This document shows positions 22,005-32,128 of a stretch of DNA of 64,000 nt, one piece after another; the first letter of the stretch is position 1; the number at the start of each line of letters is the position of its first letter. The stretch lies in assembly GCA_037501455.1 (NCBI GenBank), contig CM074864.1:39520001-39584000 (forward strand), read 5' to 3'. The notes beneath the pieces are model-generated. The model was given only the letters and a program-made list of their open reading frames with translations, was not told where the DNA came from and did no database searches. The translations under genes and the position numbers were made by a program. The DNA is from Lantana camara (lineage: Eukaryota > Streptophyta > Magnoliopsida > Lamiales > Verbenaceae).

Positions 22005-24024
22005 CTGAAAGGCCAACAACCAAAGTTACCATCAGATCTATTCAAGAGTGGGAAATTCTCAAAAGAAGTTAAAGAACTCACCGTTAAGAGGGCCCGGCAA
22101 GCATCGTCAGCAACCCGAGTGGCATCATGCTCGTTCAGTTTATCATGGTCGCCAGAGAATTGGAGTTTGCTTACAACCCCTGTGACCAAATTTTAAGAAG
22201 ATAGACTTTTCTTCAGGAGGACCCGGCCGTCTCTCCTCTGGCGTTTGTACCGTGCGTCCCCTTCGCACCCAATTTTCCAAAAATTCTCATCCTCCGAGGA
22301 TGAGGTATCACCACCCTCGCTGAGAGGTCCCACGACAACCTCTTTCCCCTTACCAGTGATGGGAACGGAGTCAGGCATTCTCTTCCTTTTCCTCGAGCGC
22401 TCAGAACGCTCGGCCCGCACTTCGTCATGCATTATAGCCTGCTCCCCCGAGCGGTTGCGGGAGCTGCCTGAGCTCAATGATATGGGCCCCCCAGTGGCAA
22501 TAGGGGGAGTAGCCTCGCGAGCAACCCCATGCGTTAGATCTTCAATGTGGCCTTCACCGCGGCCAACATTCTCCCCACTTCGGCAACCGCCCCTGCCGCC
22601 ATCGCCTCGTCCCATTCCTCGACGGGCACCTCTCCCCCTCGGGGCGTTGGGGGGTTGGATATCCTGCTGTTGTTGCGGTTGCTGCTGATTACCGCCCGCT
22701 TGGCGAGCACGCAACATCTCTGCAATGCTCTCGGCATCAACTCCCGCCATGAGAATGTCCACACCTACGAGCGAAAAGCAAACGAGCATCAAAAATGTTG
22801 TGCTTATAAAACAAGGCAAAAGCTCAAAAGTTTGTTCCTGTGCTAAATGTTAGAAGTGTTAGTTCCTAGAATCTAACCATCACGGAACATGGTCCGAGCG
22901 GGAGGATTGAGCATCATCTCCGGGGGCTGCACTAGACCATAACGGAATAGCACCTCCTCATCCCTCATTAGATCCTTGGCCTTTATCCACTTCTTCTCAT
23001 TTTTCATGACAAGAGCCAAGTTCTTAGCCCAACGCTCGAAGAGTTTATCCCCTGATCTGTTCCTAACCAAAGGCCCCTCTTCGTGAACTATCCACCCTCG
23101 GTGGGCCCTAAAATTCCCCCGGGACACCCCCACAAAAAAATATTTCTGCTTCCAATTCTCGCCGTACGAGGTCGAGGGCGAGTCAATCATCTTAAATCCA
23201 GATTTGGCTTGGGCATAATAAAACCCATATGTCGGAGACGAGCACGGCGAGCGGACCACCTGGATTAGACTGTTGAAGTTGTCTATCGGGGGTTCATGGC
23301 CTGTGCCCTTCATCAAGATCACAAAAGTGTTTATTAGGGCTATTCCGTTTGGAAGAATTTGAGAAGGGCTAAGGACGAGGTAGTTGCAAATATTGGCAAC
23401 AGCGGTCGGAATGGGAAACCTCAAACCACCAGCCAGCACGGAATCTAGATAGACGGTCATCATCCCCGGTGGCGGACGGTTGGCCCTTTCCCCCTCCACA
23501 GGAAGGCGAATTGGGAACACTGCCTCATCCCAATATACCTTAGCCTTCAAATCTTCTTGATCCTCGAGCGTCAGTATGCTCTCTATTTCATCTGGGGTCC
23601 TATCAGTTTGGTGAGGGTTATTTACCCTCATTTGCGTCAAAAGCTCCTTCCCCTGGCGCCGACGTTTGCGGGGAGGCTCACCCTCGGTCCGACGCTCGGA
23701 AGGTCCGGCACCACCTTCTGGAGCCGCTATTGCCATAGTTACCTGATGGTCTTGGGGCCTTACAGCGCTGTTAAGCAAAGGGAATACCCTTTCCCCTTGT
23801 TGCTGCATCCTCAGAGACAAGTCCATCTCCTCAAATAGCTGATCTACACCGTCAGGGTTGCGCTCGTTCATCCCTTGAACGGCCGCCCCCAGTTCCTCAT
23901 CGCTTGCTTTCTCTGGGGCCCTCGCTATTGGGATGGCTGTCGAAATTTCTTCATGAGGGGAAGAACTCCCCACGGACATTTCATCAATCTCCCTCACCAT
24001 TTCATCTACAATATTCTCCACCAT
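21195..24024 (-). CDS. Antisense accessory gene of element C (putative four-exon gene)
   Basis: A gene runs opposite to pol between the integrase and the 3' LTR. Proposed exons: 24024-22878, 22764 to about 22200, 22179-22082 and 22004-21195. Intron 1 (22877-22765, 113 bp) has donor G|GTTAGA and acceptor CGTAG| and keeps frame. Intron 3 (22081-22005, 77 bp) has donor ACG|GTGAGT and acceptor TTTCAG| and keeps frame. The exon 2/3 junction is unresolved. One in-frame TAA lies at 21872-21870. Antisense ORFs in this position are known from plant Tat elements, and exon 1 resembles what Pfam calls Transposase_28 ('putative gypsy type transposon'); that comparison is from memory. Function unknown. Confidence 0.65.
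22200..22764 (-). CDS. Antisense gene exon 2: Gln/Gly-Arg-rich region
   Basis: After VDILMAGVDAESIAEMLRARQ comes a Gln-rich run (NQQQPQQQQ), then Gly/Arg repeats (RGRGARRGMGRGDGGRGG) resembling RGG boxes, and a basic cluster RSRKRKRMP that could be a nuclear signal. Ser/Glu-rich sequence follows. The open frame runs to 22193, but the true 3' splice position is uncertain. Confidence 0.55.
22878..24024 (-). CDS. Antisense gene exon 1: Transposase_28-like domain
   Basis: The ATG at 24024 opens 382 codons. Residues about 1-150 are acidic and low complexity, with a basic nuclear-signal-like PPRKRRRQGKE. Residues about 155-365 look like one folded domain: FPIRLPVEGERANRPPPG, GLRFPIPTAVANICNYL, LSPSQILPNGIAL, GFYYAQAKSGF, ENWKQKYFFVGV and RDEEVLFRYGL. 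This block recurs in plant gypsy-type antisense ORFs. No catalytic motif is visible. The exon ends FRDG with a donor site that joins in frame to VDILMAGVD. Confidence 0.7.
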
Positions 24025-24620
24025 TACTGGTCTTTATTCTTGAAGATGAAGCTTTCAACAGAAATTCAGCGGAGAGGAAGAATTCTGGTACGGATTTAAT
24101 GGCTAAAAAGACTGTCCCACACAAGAACAATGCTCAACACAACCTAAATCTAGGGTTAGTACAAAAATCACAGAAATTTACCTAAGAGGGAAGGATGGTC
24201 TACAGTAAAGAGTTTCCGGAAATTGCAAGAACTTGTAGAGAAAATGGCTGCCTTTGCTTGAGAGAATTGGGTGATGCGTAAAGAGTGAAAAGAAATGACC
24301 AAATCCCTATTTATAGGGTTAGGGTTTGCATTATTTAGGCTTTGGGAATTCAAAAACGCAATCATTTCCCGCCTTGAAAACCCCCCACCGTTTGGTAACC
24401 GCTGCACGTTTCCCCATTTGCACGTGCCCACTCAGCGGCACACACGCCCACGTCGCCACTCAACATTTAATGCGGATGGGACTTCATTTAATGCTAACGT
24501 TAGAAGATGTCTGTTACTGAAGAAGAACAGTCACATCCCTCCAAAAGATTGATCCTCGAAAATTCAACACCAGAGCTTAGTGGTCAAAATTTTACAGTAC
24601 GCTCAAGCGTAACTATAGAA
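24025..24620. other. Spacer between antisense gene and 3' LTR of element C
   Basis: It holds the putative 5' UTR and promoter of the antisense gene. No other coding sequence is seen. GC-rich words such as CACGTGCCCACTCAGCGG occur near 24420. Confidence 0.5.
24308..24315 (-). promoter_or_regulatory. TATA box for the antisense gene
   Basis: The minus strand reads CCCTATAAATAGGG, a near-consensus plant TATA box, about 284 bp before the ATG at 24024. This allows a 5' UTR of about 250 nt. It lies inside element C and outside the LTR, suggesting transcription independent of the LTR. Confidence 0.55.
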
Positions 24621-24633
24621 TTTGGGGGGCAAA
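24621..24633 (+). promoter_or_regulatory. Polypurine tract of element C
   Basis: TTTGGGGGGCAAA lies directly before the LTR start TGATGAGG at 24634. It is the likely plus-strand primer site. Confidence 0.8.
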
Positions 24634-25506
24634 TGATGAGGCAAAATTATGCTCGGATCAGCACCATACACGTGTCATGATCTGAAGGACCCATTAGTTT
24701 AACGCTCGCGGTAATGGGCTCGTGGGCTCAGCAGGCCCATTCCTCCACCGTCTCTTCAACCTGGACTCGCGTGCCTTGGCCCAGCTCACGAGCATGGGAT
24801 CCCACCAACGGTCCCTTTGAACGCTCGCATTACAGTCCCCAAAGATGCTTCGTGCCAAGGCTCCCTCTCTTCCATACCAGGCACCCTCGAAAATCGCACC
24901 CATGTGTCTCCGACGCTCATTGTCTGTGACCTCCCACCAGAGGCCCCTCGAAAGGCATTTCTCTCTTCGAGGGTCGGTCCCGGTAATGCGGAGTGTCTCT
25001 CCCGAGGGCATTTCAGAGGTACAGGGAGCATAGTTAGGCTCCTCACGATCGCCGCTCGCCAACTACCGCTGACACAATGGTAGTGCACACCTCTTACTGT
25101 CATGCTACAGGCTTTTCAGAGCAATAACTTTCACGCCATCACATGACGCCACGTGTCTAGGGCAGCAATGAATTTGGGACCACTTGGACGGTTTTCCCAA
25201 AATACCCTGACCCCTAACATATAAATAAGGGAATGCACACACTTGCTCCCTAAGTCATCTTCTTCCCAAGACACTGCATACACTGAGGTGGGTATTCACC
25301 TCCATTTTTCTTCTCCAAGCTCTGCATTTCACACACACCATTGTTGCATCCATACTGCGTTCTGCCCTTGGTGTTATCCTAGCTGGAAAAACTCACGCTT
25401 CATAGGAAACCCAGTTCCTGAGGCTCAGCGCCTGTGATGGTCTTCCCCTCGTAAACAAGTCTTAAAGTGTTGGTGTATTAACACACTTCTAGTTTCTGCA
25501 CCATCA
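24634..25506 (+). repeat. 3' LTR of element C (873 bp)
   Basis: It starts TGATGAGG and ends CACCATCA; TGATG and CATCA form the terminal inverted repeat. A TATA box lies at 25220-25227. The right flank starts CATAT; the matching left flank is outside the window, so the duplication cannot be checked. Confidence 0.93.
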
Positions 25507-25657
25507 CATATATAACACTTAACAATTAATTCATATAAATTCAAATAAGTACATAAACATTATAATAAACATATAATAGCAAAAATAAATTAATTAAATA
25601 TGCACTTAATATACTCGTAACGGCGTACCTGTACCGCCAAAAAGTTGGGGTGTTTCA
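25507..25657 (-). repeat. Fragment of a fifth Del/Tekay-like LTR
   Basis: Read on the minus strand it starts TGAAACACCCCAAC and contains CAGGTACGCCGTTACG, like the starts of solo LTRs 2 and 4 (TGTGACACCCCG ... and TGTAACGCCCCG ... CAGGTACGC). Element C inserted into it, so the rest lies left of the window. Confidence 0.65.
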
Positions 25658-25807
25658 TTTATAGCTGCTAATATTGCAAATTTGACATCTTCATCCAGTG
25701 ATAATGTTCCAAAAGATGCAAATCATCCTATCTAGCAGGAGTTTATAACAAAAGGCAAAGAAAAAAATAATCCTCTATCATATGCGAAGGTAATAATCGA
25801 AGAAGAT
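25658..25807 (+). other. Unassigned sequence, possibly decayed coding
   Basis: Read through in one frame across the solo LTR duplication to about 29640, it gives a fairly polar peptide (NLTSSSSDNVPKDANHP, KVIIEEDNEDP) broken by two stops. I do not recognise it. It could be a decayed exon or chance. Confidence 0.25.
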
Positions 25808-28800
25808 TGTGACACCCCGTCTCTCTGACGAGCCAGGTATGACGTCACGAGAGGTTTTCCGACGTTTAATTCTTCTTTTGATTTAATTTATTCGTTGAAT
25901 TAATTGTTTAAGTGATTTATATGCTCTAATTATTTAATATTCACGTCTTAACTTTTGTATTTAATTTTTCTATTTTGAATTTAATCCCCGAGTATGCTAA
26001 TTTCGTGAATTTATGTGATATACGTGATTTAAGTATGTAATTGTATGACTTTAAAAATAGTGGACTTAATTGAAAACTTGGATTTGGACTTAATTGCAAC
26101 TTTTTGAAAACTTTGGACCTAATTGGAAATTTTCCTTTTTAACAAAATTTTATTTATTTAATTCATTTAATTCTGATTTAATTTTATTTATTTGTTATTT
26201 CTTGAAAATTAATTTTAATTATTTGAATAATATGTTTATTTGGTTAAATGTGTTGCGTTTGTATTCGATTTGAGATCGAAATTTTGTGCTTTTCTGATAT
26301 GTTGAAGATTTATGAGTTATGAATTTGTTTTTGTGCTCGTTTTATATTTTCGGACTTGTTTGAAATGGTAATGCACCATTTTATTTGTTTTGGGGACTCA
26401 AGGGCCTAACTAGTTTTAGCGCGGCTTGTGTTCCGAAATTTATATCTTAAGCTCGGGATTTCGGATTCGAATTCCGGAAGAGACGCTGAACTCGTAACGA
26501 AGAATGGGAGCTAAGGAACCTATCCTCATATTTTTATAAGCCAGTTCGGAACTCCGAAACTTACCCGAAACGTGAGCCTCGCGCAGTTTTGCCACATTTT
26601 ACGGTTTTAGCCATAACTCTCTCGTTTCTTGATCAAATGGCCCGATTCTTGAACCTACTTAAAGCTAACTCAATTTAATATTGAACCTTTTCAACCTCAT
26701 TCCACAAATCAGCTGAAAAAGGGGAAAAACGAAGAGAAGAAAAAGGGGGAAAAGGAGAACCCACCCATTACTATTCACCCATGGAGATTTTGAGCTCTAT
26801 CTCCTCCATCCTTCAACCATTTCAAGAGGTAAGCATATATTCTTGTTCCTCCTCTCCTTGTGGTTCTTTTAAGCTATGGTTTGTAATTTTTCATCAAGGT
26901 TTGAGTATTCTTTGGACAAGAGCTTGAATAGTTAGGTTTTCTCTTCAAATTTGAATCCATGACTTTGAGTTCATTTTTGGGTGATTTGAGGCTTGAAATG
27001 TGATCATCTTGCTGCTCATATGTGTATATACGCTTGAATTTTCTGAACTTGAAGTATATGTGATTTCACCATTGTTGAGCATAGAATTCTTTCAAGCTTT
27101 TTCCTTGAGTTGTTGTCTTCGTGCCCTCCATTCCCTTGCCGGGCGGGGAGAATTTGCTCTTGGGACTTCTGTGCAGATTTGCTTCTGCATTAAACTCCCC
27201 GGGAGGGGAGTTTTGTGAGGTAAATCTCCCCGGGAGGGGAGATGGTGCTTCTTTCTTTTCATTTTTTTTGTTTAATTGTGTATGCATGTTATTCTTTTCC
27301 TAATTGATAGTTGTGTATATTATATATAATGCATGGAATCATGTGGTTTGGTGGAAGAGCTGCATGAATGACTTTAATATTAGTAAGGTTGGTATGCATG
27401 CTACGTACTTAAATCCTCTTCCATGCAATTGTTCTTAATTTGTATGATATGCACATTTGTAGTCCTTGTACGTGTATATATGTAATGTATAATGCTAGTA
27501 TGTGTGTAATATATAAGAATGAATATGATCCTTAGATAATGCCTGTTCATGCAAGAGTTATTTAATTAATTCCTTTTCAACTCTATTGCATGTTATTTAT
27601 TCCTTTACATGAATTTAATGTTTTGGTTAACATAATGTGAGGTATGTTCAGCTGCGGGAATTATTTTGGAAATTTATGAATGAAATATGTTCCTAAATAT
27701 TAGGTATAATGTTGAAATAATGTTCTGGAGCGTGAATTAATAATACTAAAATGATTTGATACTTTTGCGCGAATTTTGTCTCAAACATTTTATTTTATGA
27801 AATTAGTACTTGAATGCTAATTTGTGATTTTAGTTGGAATATATACCCATGTAACTTGATTCCTAAATATTAGTTTAATGCCAAAATGTGTATTTAAGAT
27901 CATGAATTTGCATATATGAAAGCGTTTAATATGTATTGCGTGAAATTTGTACGTAAATGACTTAGGTGATGCATTCTTGCATTTCATTTATATTCATTTT
28001 CATTCTTATGCATCGCCGTGCGTCTAATTGGTTCGTGATAGAGTCTAAGTCATAAGTTATGTTTGTTTGTCTCAGAGTTTGAGTTCAAGAGGTGTCGGTT
28101 CCGCCATTTAGCCTCTTCTTGGTCGGCGAAGCTCCTTTGGGAGTACTTTTGGAAGAAGGTGAGGTTTAGGTTTGTTTTCTTTTAGTTAAAGCGACCTACG
28201 ACCCTATGTGCTCATTTTCAAGCCCGCATGCGAATATATACTATATGTATATTAAATATGTGTCTTATAATATGTTATGAATCTTGTTAATTCGATTTGA
28301 TATGAATCCTTCTGAAATTATACGTATGGGCGTATATAAGCTTAAAATGGTTTTCCAACAAGGCTATGCTCCAAGCTGTGTAGTGTCGAGCCAATTATGG
28401 ATCTCCTTCAGCATATTATGAATTTGGAAGACATGGAGAGGTAAGTGTATAGCATATGCCGAGTCACACGGTAAAGTATGTTTCTTAAGTATGAATCGTA
28501 CATTTTTATGTTTCACGAATTAGGTATGTTTCTTATGAATCTTATGAATCCCTGGGCCCTGGAGGTGTGGGTAAGGACGCCCGAGGTGGTGTTGGGCCGC
28601 CGGGTTAAGCCTGTGCACGTGCTCCCTAAGGTACGTTGCGGGATCGCTACCCCACGTATCGGTATCGAGTTGCACGATGTGGACCCGTAACCCGTGTGCA
28701 GACTTCCGGAGAAGGTGGATGGAATACGGGAATATGTGTTTTATGAATTTTATGTATTTATGATTCTTTACGATTCTTATGAATTCTTTTGTTAAAGTTG

Positions 28801-29587
28801 ACCCGTACTCGCCGGGTATTAGAATTCTTTTGTTATTTTGATTATGAAACGGGATTGGATCTTTCAATTTCAATAAGAGATTTTATGTTAAGGTTTGAAT
28901 CATTATGAATATAAGAATCCTTATGAGATTTTAATTATGAATCTTCTTGAGTTTTAATATGAATCCCTATGCTTTTCTGTATCTATGAATCCTTACGAAT
29001 TTTCCAACTTAAGAAGATATGAATATACGTATAAATATGAGCTCTTTTTGGAAAATGGTTTTGGTATGAAAAACCCTACTGCCGGTTCATAGTCTTTTGT
29101 TTAACATGTGCTTTGCTTTATACGTATACGTGTGTAGGTGTGCGTCAGCCCCCTCACTCAGTCGGTGGACTGACCCTCTCCTTTCAACTTTTCAGTTTGC
29201 AGGTTGGGCATGCCAGGCGGAGTCTTGAATCGGTCGGGTTCAAGTCTTCTAGTTCGAGTTGCTTTTTTTTTCGTTTGCATTCAGTCATGCTTTTGTATAT
29301 GGCTCTATTATGGAAATTGAAGTATGTATATGTTATCATATGATTAATGAATTACGTATGAATTTCTATTTTGTATATTTTGTGGTTTTATCTTCTCGAA
29401 TTTCATTATATGCTTCCGTTTTCTGGTTGTTTTGCGCACTCTGGTCTTGTCTTAGCTCCGCCTGGCTTAGCGAGTGTGTGTAGGTTCCCGTTCGCTTAGT
29501 CTTGGGCTCATGTATGGATTTCTATTTCATATGTGGGTTCGGGGCTAGGTGCGGGGGATGTGGTGGCTCGCCGCTCCGGGCGCTACA
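25808..29587 (+). mobile_element. Del/Tekay-like solo LTR 2 (3,780 bp)
   Basis: It starts TGTGACACCCCG and ends GGGCGCTACA, with perfect duplication AAGAT at 25803-25807 and 29588-29592. There is no protein domain. It shares with solo LTR 3 the blocks CGTACTCGCCGGGTAT, CCGGTTCATA and AGCCCGCATGCGA. A donor-like GAG|GTAAGC begins an intron-like region at 26829, and an acceptor TTTGCAG ends it at 29202. Complementary arms lie at 29212-29222 and 29456-29466. Confidence 0.87.
27131..27243. repeat. Array of GC-rich palindromes in solo LTR 2
   Basis: 27193-27212 reads AACTCCCC-GGGA-GGGGAGTT and 27224-27243 reads ATCTCCCC-GGGA-GGGGAGAT; a weaker copy lies at 27131-27152. The outermost base pairs change together (AA/TT against AT/AT). 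Confidence 0.8.
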
Positions 29588-29592
29588 AAGAT

Positions 29593-29967
29593 AATGAGGA
29601 TCCTTGAACTTATGAAGAGAGCAACTACAAATAAGTCATAATAGTAATGAAAAATAAAGATCTAAAATGACAAGATGACCCATGACATCTCATCCAAAAG
29701 TATATTGCTTTTTGGTGAAATATATATTTTTGTGAAAATATTAGAACTTTAAGCGTATAATTAAATTTATGGAATTTCTTTGATACCATCTCTTGATTTA
29801 TTTTAAATTTTTTTATTTTTAAAAAATTATATGTAAATTTCTTGAGCCTTTTATTTCAAACAAATTCTGTGTAATTATTTCTAATATTTCTATTAAGAAA
29901 GGTATGTATATTTAATATTTTATTTTATATATTTCAATTGCTAAGTTTTTGTTTTTAAGTTGTTGTA
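29593..29967. other. AT-rich intergenic sequence
   Basis: No gene or clear element. It precedes the tandem duplication, whose similarity to the other copies begins about 29968. Confidence 0.5.
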
Positions 29968-30565
29968 TCATCTATTTCATTGTTCAAATCTTTGACAACA
30001 CGAAAAATCATTGATCAACTCTTTGACGACATGAAAAAACTAAAAGCTCTGTCCTCCCTCTCAATCTATCCAAGGGATGGAAGGATAGAGGCCTTTGGTA
30101 TCCCTTCTAATTGGGGCCTCACAATCACTAGCCAATAGGCTTTGCTCTCATGCCTTTCCTCGTTCATGGTTAGTACAAATATTTTAATATATTTTTATTT
30201 GAATTTTATCGTATTTCTATTATTTTTTGTCTATTCTGGTTTATCAATTTTTGATTTGTTATCTTTATATTGACTTTTTTAACATTTATTTTACAGTTTT
30301 TAATTTTTAATTTTTAAATTTATTTTCTCTACCTATTAAATTTAAAAAAAAATTATCTTAATATAGTATATTTTTAGTTTATATTTGCAGAACTTTATGA
30401 AATTAAAAATACTAAATTTAAATATTTAATTTTTTTTTTTTAAGAATATAATCACTTCTATGTGATCTATTTGATATGCTTAATAATTTATTAATGTTTT
30501 TTATTAAACTAATTCAATTAACTATTTTTACAATTGAATTATAATCACAGTTACAATTATTCTTA

Positions 30566-32119
30566 GGGAAAATTACATCTACATCCCTCGTGGTTTGGGG
30601 TAATTACAAATAAGGACCTATTGTTTCATTTTTTACAAATACACCCCTAACATTTGTATTCCGTCTGTGATCCTTGTAATTCCGTTAGGGTTCCGTTAAA
30701 TATTCCAAATATACCCCCAAGGACTGTCATGTTATATTGTTAAACCTTAGGGCTCATTTTGTAAAAAATTATATACCTGAGGGACTAAATTGTAAGAATG
30801 TTCAAAAATTTCAAACTAGCCATTGGGATTGGACTTTTATATATATTTGGTTAGGGTTTTAGCCTTTTGAAGCCAATTTTACTTGGCTAATCACGAAGTT
30901 CATCTCATACATATTATCAATATTTGAAATATAGAAAAGAAAGATGTAGAGTAATTAGTTGTGGTCCATGCACAGTCTCAGAAAAATAATTTAAACAAAG
31001 GGAAACTATTTTATTATTGTGATTTGCATGGCTTCTCACACTGGTGCACACCAATTGGAAGATAGGTTTGAAGGTCCACACTCTGATGAAGAATAAAAGG
31101 CCAGTAGTGTTAATTGCACTCTTTAACCTTTTAAGATACTTGAATCCTTTAAAGAAAAACAAAAGAATTTTTTTTTCATGCTTATTTATAGTTTTTAATT
31201 ACTAGTCTTAGGATAAGAAGAGAAGGATCGTCCTTTGTTAATATGTGAACGTAGAAAAAAGATCAATTCAGAAACTAAAAAGATTTTGATCGACTTGAAT
31301 CGAAAAATAAGTATAACATTGTGGATTTTGCGTATGTGCCCCACAACTAAGTAATTAAAATGATGTTATAATTAAAAAAAAAAAATCTTTATTTGCGTGT
31401 GATATATCAATAATTAGCGAAGGTGTGAATGATTGAAATATATTAAGCGTGTTATAAACGGTTAGGCCTACTTATTGGCTATATCTAAGTCTCATAACAA
31501 ATATGCTATTTTTTGCTTGTTCTTGGTCTCCGGCTTGTATTGACTTGAAATTAACACTACTTGCTTCTTGTTCTTCATTAGAGTCTAGAGCTTCAAACCC
31601 TGTCTTCTTCAATTGGTGTGCACCGGTGTGAGAAGGCATGCAAATCACAACAATAAAATAGCCTCCTCTTATTTAAATTGTTTTTCTCCACCACTTTAAT
31701 TGTTGTGCTTGAACCACAAGTCCTCTACATCTTTTTTTTCTATATTTCAAACATTGATAATATGTATGGGATGAATTTCTTGAAGTAGCCATGTAAAATT
31801 GGCTTTAAAAAGCTAAAACCCTGACTAAATATATATAGTAGTCCAATCCCAACGACTATAAACGGCTAGTTTGAAATTTTTGGACATTCTTACAATTTAG
31901 TCCCTCAGGTATATAATTTCTTACAAAATGAACCCTGAGGTTTAACAATATAACATGACAGTCCTTGGGGGTATATTCGGAATATTTAACGGAACCCTAA
32001 CGGAATTACAAGGATCACAGACGGAATACAAATGTTAGGGGTGTATTTGTAAAAAACGAAACAATAGGTCCTTATTTGTAATTACCCCAAACCACGAGGG
32101 ATGTAGATGTAATTTTCCC
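30566..32119. mobile_element. Mutator-like non-autonomous foldback element (1,554 bp)
   Basis: The ends GGGAAAATTACATCTACATC and its reverse complement begin terminal inverted repeats that I can follow for about 540-560 bp on each side (30566 to about 31120; about 31550 to 32119), leaving a loop of about 430 bp. A perfect 9-bp duplication TTATTCTTA flanks it (30557-30565 and 32120-32128). Copy 2 of the tandem repeat keeps the empty site near 46377-46387. Long inverted repeats with a 9-bp duplication are the hallmark of Mutator-like elements. It has no transposase ORF. Confidence 0.92.
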
Positions 32120-32128
32120 TTATTCTTA

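Larger units (their letters stand above)
13646..25506 (+). mobile_element. Ty3/gypsy Tat-type element C
   Basis: The order is 5' LTR remainder (13646-14095), primer-site-like sequence, gag, protease, RT, RNase H, second RNase H, integrase, an antisense accessory gene, polypurine tract and 3' LTR (24634-25506). RT before integrase identifies Ty3/gypsy. The extra RNase H and antisense ORF are known traits of the plant Tat lineage. The pol frame carries several stops and frameshifts. The left part of its 5' LTR lies beyond element A, outside the window. Confidence 0.9.

Noticed and set aside
24694..25103. ORFs on both strands in element C 3' LTR (up to 122 codons)
   Set aside because: They overlap each other within the LTR promoter region and lack counterparts in F's LTR.
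28520..28873. 117-codon minus-strand ORF in solo LTR 2
   Set aside because: It lies inside the LTR, spans the conserved non-coding block CGTACTCGCCGGG, and has no counterpart in the other LTRs.
30917..31162. 81-codon ORF in the Mutator-like element
   Set aside because: It runs from the inverted-repeat arm into the loop and has no transposase-like motif.
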